A stretch of 64,000 bases of DNA from Geomonas oryzae. Its GTDB lineage: Bacteria > Desulfobacterota > Desulfuromonadia > Geobacterales > Geobacteraceae. The stretch lies in NCBI RefSeq assembly GCF_004117875.1, contig NZ_RAHW01000005.1, positions 124,001 through 188,000 on the forward strand, written 5' to 3'. Position 1 is the first letter of the stretch, and each line of letters opens with the position of its first letter. A program made the position numbers and the translations under genes. The notes under the pieces were generated by a model. That model was not told the origin of the DNA and ran no database searches. It saw nothing but the letters and a program-made list of their open reading frames with translations. This document shows, piece by piece, positions 62,296 through 64,000 of the stretch.

Positions 62296-63381
62296 GTGAA
62301 CCGTCACACGAACCAGAACCTGATACCCCTTTTCCTGATGGCACTGCTCGTCTTGGCAAGCGCGGCCGTCTGCAGGGCGGAAGGCTTTTCCTTCGGCGGC
62401 ACCGAGGGAAAAAGCGGCAACTGCCTCTCCTGCCACGCGAACCCCGCCGCCGTAAGCGGGAAAATGCTCATCGATCCCGCGCGCTACACGCACACCACCC
62501 ACGCCAAGATCGGATGCCCGTCATGCCACGCCTCCATGCCAGCGGCCCATCCGCAAGGGGGAGTGCCGGCCAGGGCCGAGTGCGCCGAGTGCCACTCGGA
62601 GATCGCCCAACAGTACGGCTCCAGCATCCATGCCGGCAAGACCAGGTGCGCCGGCTGCCACAACCCGCACAAGGTGAAGTCTCCGGAGGAACTCTCCGGC
62701 CAGGAGATCAACACCATGTGCTCAAACTGCCATGACGTCCTCAAGATGACGGCGACGCACGGGCAGTGGCTGCCCCAGGCGGACCTGCACATCAGGATGC
62801 TGCCGTGCATCACCTGCCATACCGGGGCGAAGAGTTACTACATCAGCATGTACATCGTGAAAGGACAAAACGGCTCGCGCTTCGGAAAACAGGAGGTGGC
62901 AAGCTACGACGAACTGAAAAGTATCGCCGGGGGCGCGGAGATCGTTGCCCTGGTCGACAAGAACCACGACAACTACATCTCCATCCAGGAACTGCGCAAC
63001 TTCAACAACGACCCGGCGCACAAAAACCTGCACCTGCAGGGGATGATGACCCCGGAAACGGTGACCCACAACTTCGAGATCCTCGACAACCGTCGCAACT
63101 GCTCCTTCTGCCACACCTCGGGTTCCACCGTCATGCAGACGAGCTACCTCACCTTCCCCGGCAGGGACGGCACCTACCAGCGGGTGGCGGTCGAGAAGGG
63201 TGCCATATTCGACGCCCTGTACGGCACCCCTGATTTTTACCTCATGGGATCCACGAAGAACCAGAACCTGAACCGCATCGGCCTCGCCATCATCTGCGGC
63301 GGCCTGATCATGCCTGTCGGGCATGGCTTCCTCCGCTTCCTTACCCGCAAAAACAGAGAGAAAAAGGAGCATGAGTCATGA
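62296..63381 (+). CDS. cbcA: Membrane-anchored heptaheme c-type cytochrome with EF-hand, CbcA-like
   Basis: 361 residues from GTG with AAAGGAGG five bases upstream. Signal segment LIPLFLMALLVLASAAVCRA, seven CXXCH motifs (CLSCH, CPSCH, CAECH, CAGCH, CSNCH, CITCH, CSFCH), and a C-terminal membrane anchor (IGLAIICGGLIMPVGHGFL). Between heme motifs 6 and 7 lies a canonical EF-hand loop DKNHDNYISIQE (about 217-228), so calcium binding is likely. Seven hemes plus a following b-type cytochrome gene match the CbcBA quinol oxidoreductase of Geobacter, used at low redox potential. Stop overlaps the next start (ATGA). Confidence 0.85.
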   Translation: MNRHTNQNLIPLFLMALLVLASAAVCRAEGFSFGGTEGKSGNCLSCHANPAAVSGKMLIDPARYTHTTHAKIGCPSCHASMPAAHPQGGVPARAECAECHSEIAQQYGSSIHAGKTRCAGCHNPHKVKSPEELSGQEINTMCSNCHDVLKMTATHGQWLPQADLHIRMLPCITCHTGAKSYYISMYIVKGQNGSRFGKQEVASYDELKSIAGGAEIVALVDKNHDNYISIQELRNFNNDPAHKNLHLQGMMTPETVTHNFEILDNRRNCSFCHTSGSTVMQTSYLTFPGRDGTYQRVAVEKGAIFDALYGTPDFYLMGSTKNQNLNRIGLAIICGGLIMPVGHGFLRFLTRKNREKKEHES

Positions 63382-64000
63382 GCGAGAAAACTAAAATATA
63401 CCTGCAGCCCATCCCGATCAGGGTCTGGCACTGGCTGAACGCCTTCGGCATCATCACGCTCGCAGTAACGGGCGCCCAGATCCGCTTTCCCGAAACGCTC
63501 AGTTTTCTCGGGAGCTACCAGACCGCGATCAGGGTCCATAACACCGCCGGCTTGATCGTGTCCTTCTCCTTCCTGATCTGGTTCTTCTACTACGCGACGG
63601 TGAAGAACAACCTGGACGACATCTACATCCCGAACCAGGAAGACATCAAGCACGGGATAGTGAGACAGCTTCTTTACTACTGCTTCTGGTACTTCCTCGG
63701 GCGCCCGAGCCCCTTCCACGCGACACCCAAGGTGAAGTTCAACCCGATGCAGAAGGCGGCGTACCTGGTGGTCATGTTCATGCTGGAGCCGTTCGTCATC
63801 TTCAGCGGCCTTTTGCTCATGAACGTCACCCCGCTCAGGGTGCTGGTGCTCATGACCGGAGGGATCAAGTTCATCGTCGCGCTGCACTTTCTCCTCGCCT
63901 GCTCGCTGGTGGCCTTCCTCTGCACCCACGTCTACCTGGCGACCCTCGGCGCCACTCCGCTTTCCTACCTTAAGCCGATGATCTTCGGGTGGGAAGAGGT
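63378..64000 (+). CDS. cbcB: b-type cytochrome, CbcB-like (3' end outside window)
   Basis: The first 207 residues are present. At least four membrane helices occur, with His residues suited for two b hemes: RVWHWLN in helix 1, IRVHNTAG before helix 2, and VALHFLLAC plus LCTHVYL in helix 4. This fits the cytochrome b561/Ni-Fe hydrogenase b type. It oxidises membrane quinol and should pass electrons to the heptaheme protein encoded before it, with which it is translationally coupled by a 4-base overlap. Symbol given by gene order and heme counts. Confidence 0.82.
   Translation, partial: MSEKTKIYLQPIPIRVWHWLNAFGIITLAVTGAQIRFPETLSFLGSYQTAIRVHNTAGLIVSFSFLIWFFYYATVKNNLDDIYIPNQEDIKHGIVRQLLYYCFWYFLGRPSPFHATPKVKFNPMQKAAYLVVMFMLEPFVIFSGLLLMNVTPLRVLVLMTGGIKFIVALHFLLACSLVAFLCTHVYLATLGATPLSYLKPMIFGWEE

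Overview
The window looks like chromosomal DNA of a metal-reducing deltaproteobacterium of the Geobacter/Geomonas/Citrifermentans group. This rests on high GC, tightly packed short operons, a triheme c7-type cytochrome, a 12-heme 'nanowire' c7-polymer cytochrome, and a regulator-plus-cytochrome locus whose order resembles the bccR/cbcA/cbcB quinone oxidoreductase locus of Geobacter sulfurreducens. I see no rRNA or tRNA gene, CRISPR array, insertion sequence or prophage.

Layout. 1-9.4 kb: the end of a secreted protein; a minus-strand envelope operon (lipoprotein, FlgO-like lipoprotein, outer-membrane barrel); greB; a PilZ protein; a triheme cytochrome; a molybdopterin oxidoreductase; cheV and a glycosyltransferase. 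9.4-24.5 kb is all minus strand, read from 24.5 kb downward: RNase E/G, an outer-membrane protein, crcB, DUF190, the 2-oxoglutarate dehydrogenase genes (sucA, sucB, lpdA) with lipB, a Lon-related protease, a lipid kinase and a REC-PilZ response regulator. 24.9-33.5 kb: small hypothetical and membrane proteins, an amidohydrolase, and two pairs of LysM/TPR envelope proteins. 33.7-45.3 kb: housekeeping and metabolic genes (DMT transporter, MaoC hydratase, HD protein, HNH protein, ABC-F ATPase, lon, an active/inactive M16 peptidase pair, a 36-residue rubredoxin-like protein, a methylmalonyl-CoA decarboxylase-like enzyme), with four copies of a GC-rich inverted-repeat element. 45.4-57.8 kb: a very large GH13 protein, mltG translationally coupled to a REC/J-like/TPR regulator, then an orphan periplasmic binding protein, a chemoreceptor and an AspT-type transporter.

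57.8-64 kb is the most interesting part. A dodecaheme c7-polymer cytochrome and a five-gene operon (two small membrane proteins, a receiver fused to a similar membrane module, a heptaheme cytochrome with an EF-hand loop, and a b-type cytochrome cut by the window end) flank a sigma-54-dependent response regulator. Both the dodecaheme gene and the operon have a GG-N10-GC sigma-54 promoter candidate. About 93-110 bp upstream of each lies an inverted repeat TGTAT-N9-ATACA; the operon has a second one 104 bp further out. By inference these three sites mark one regulon controlled by the regulator encoded between them.

All functional statements come from reading the sequence and from general family knowledge; no database search was run. 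Start codons were moved from the longest possible start wherever a ribosome binding site, or a promoter lying over the longer start, favoured another one.
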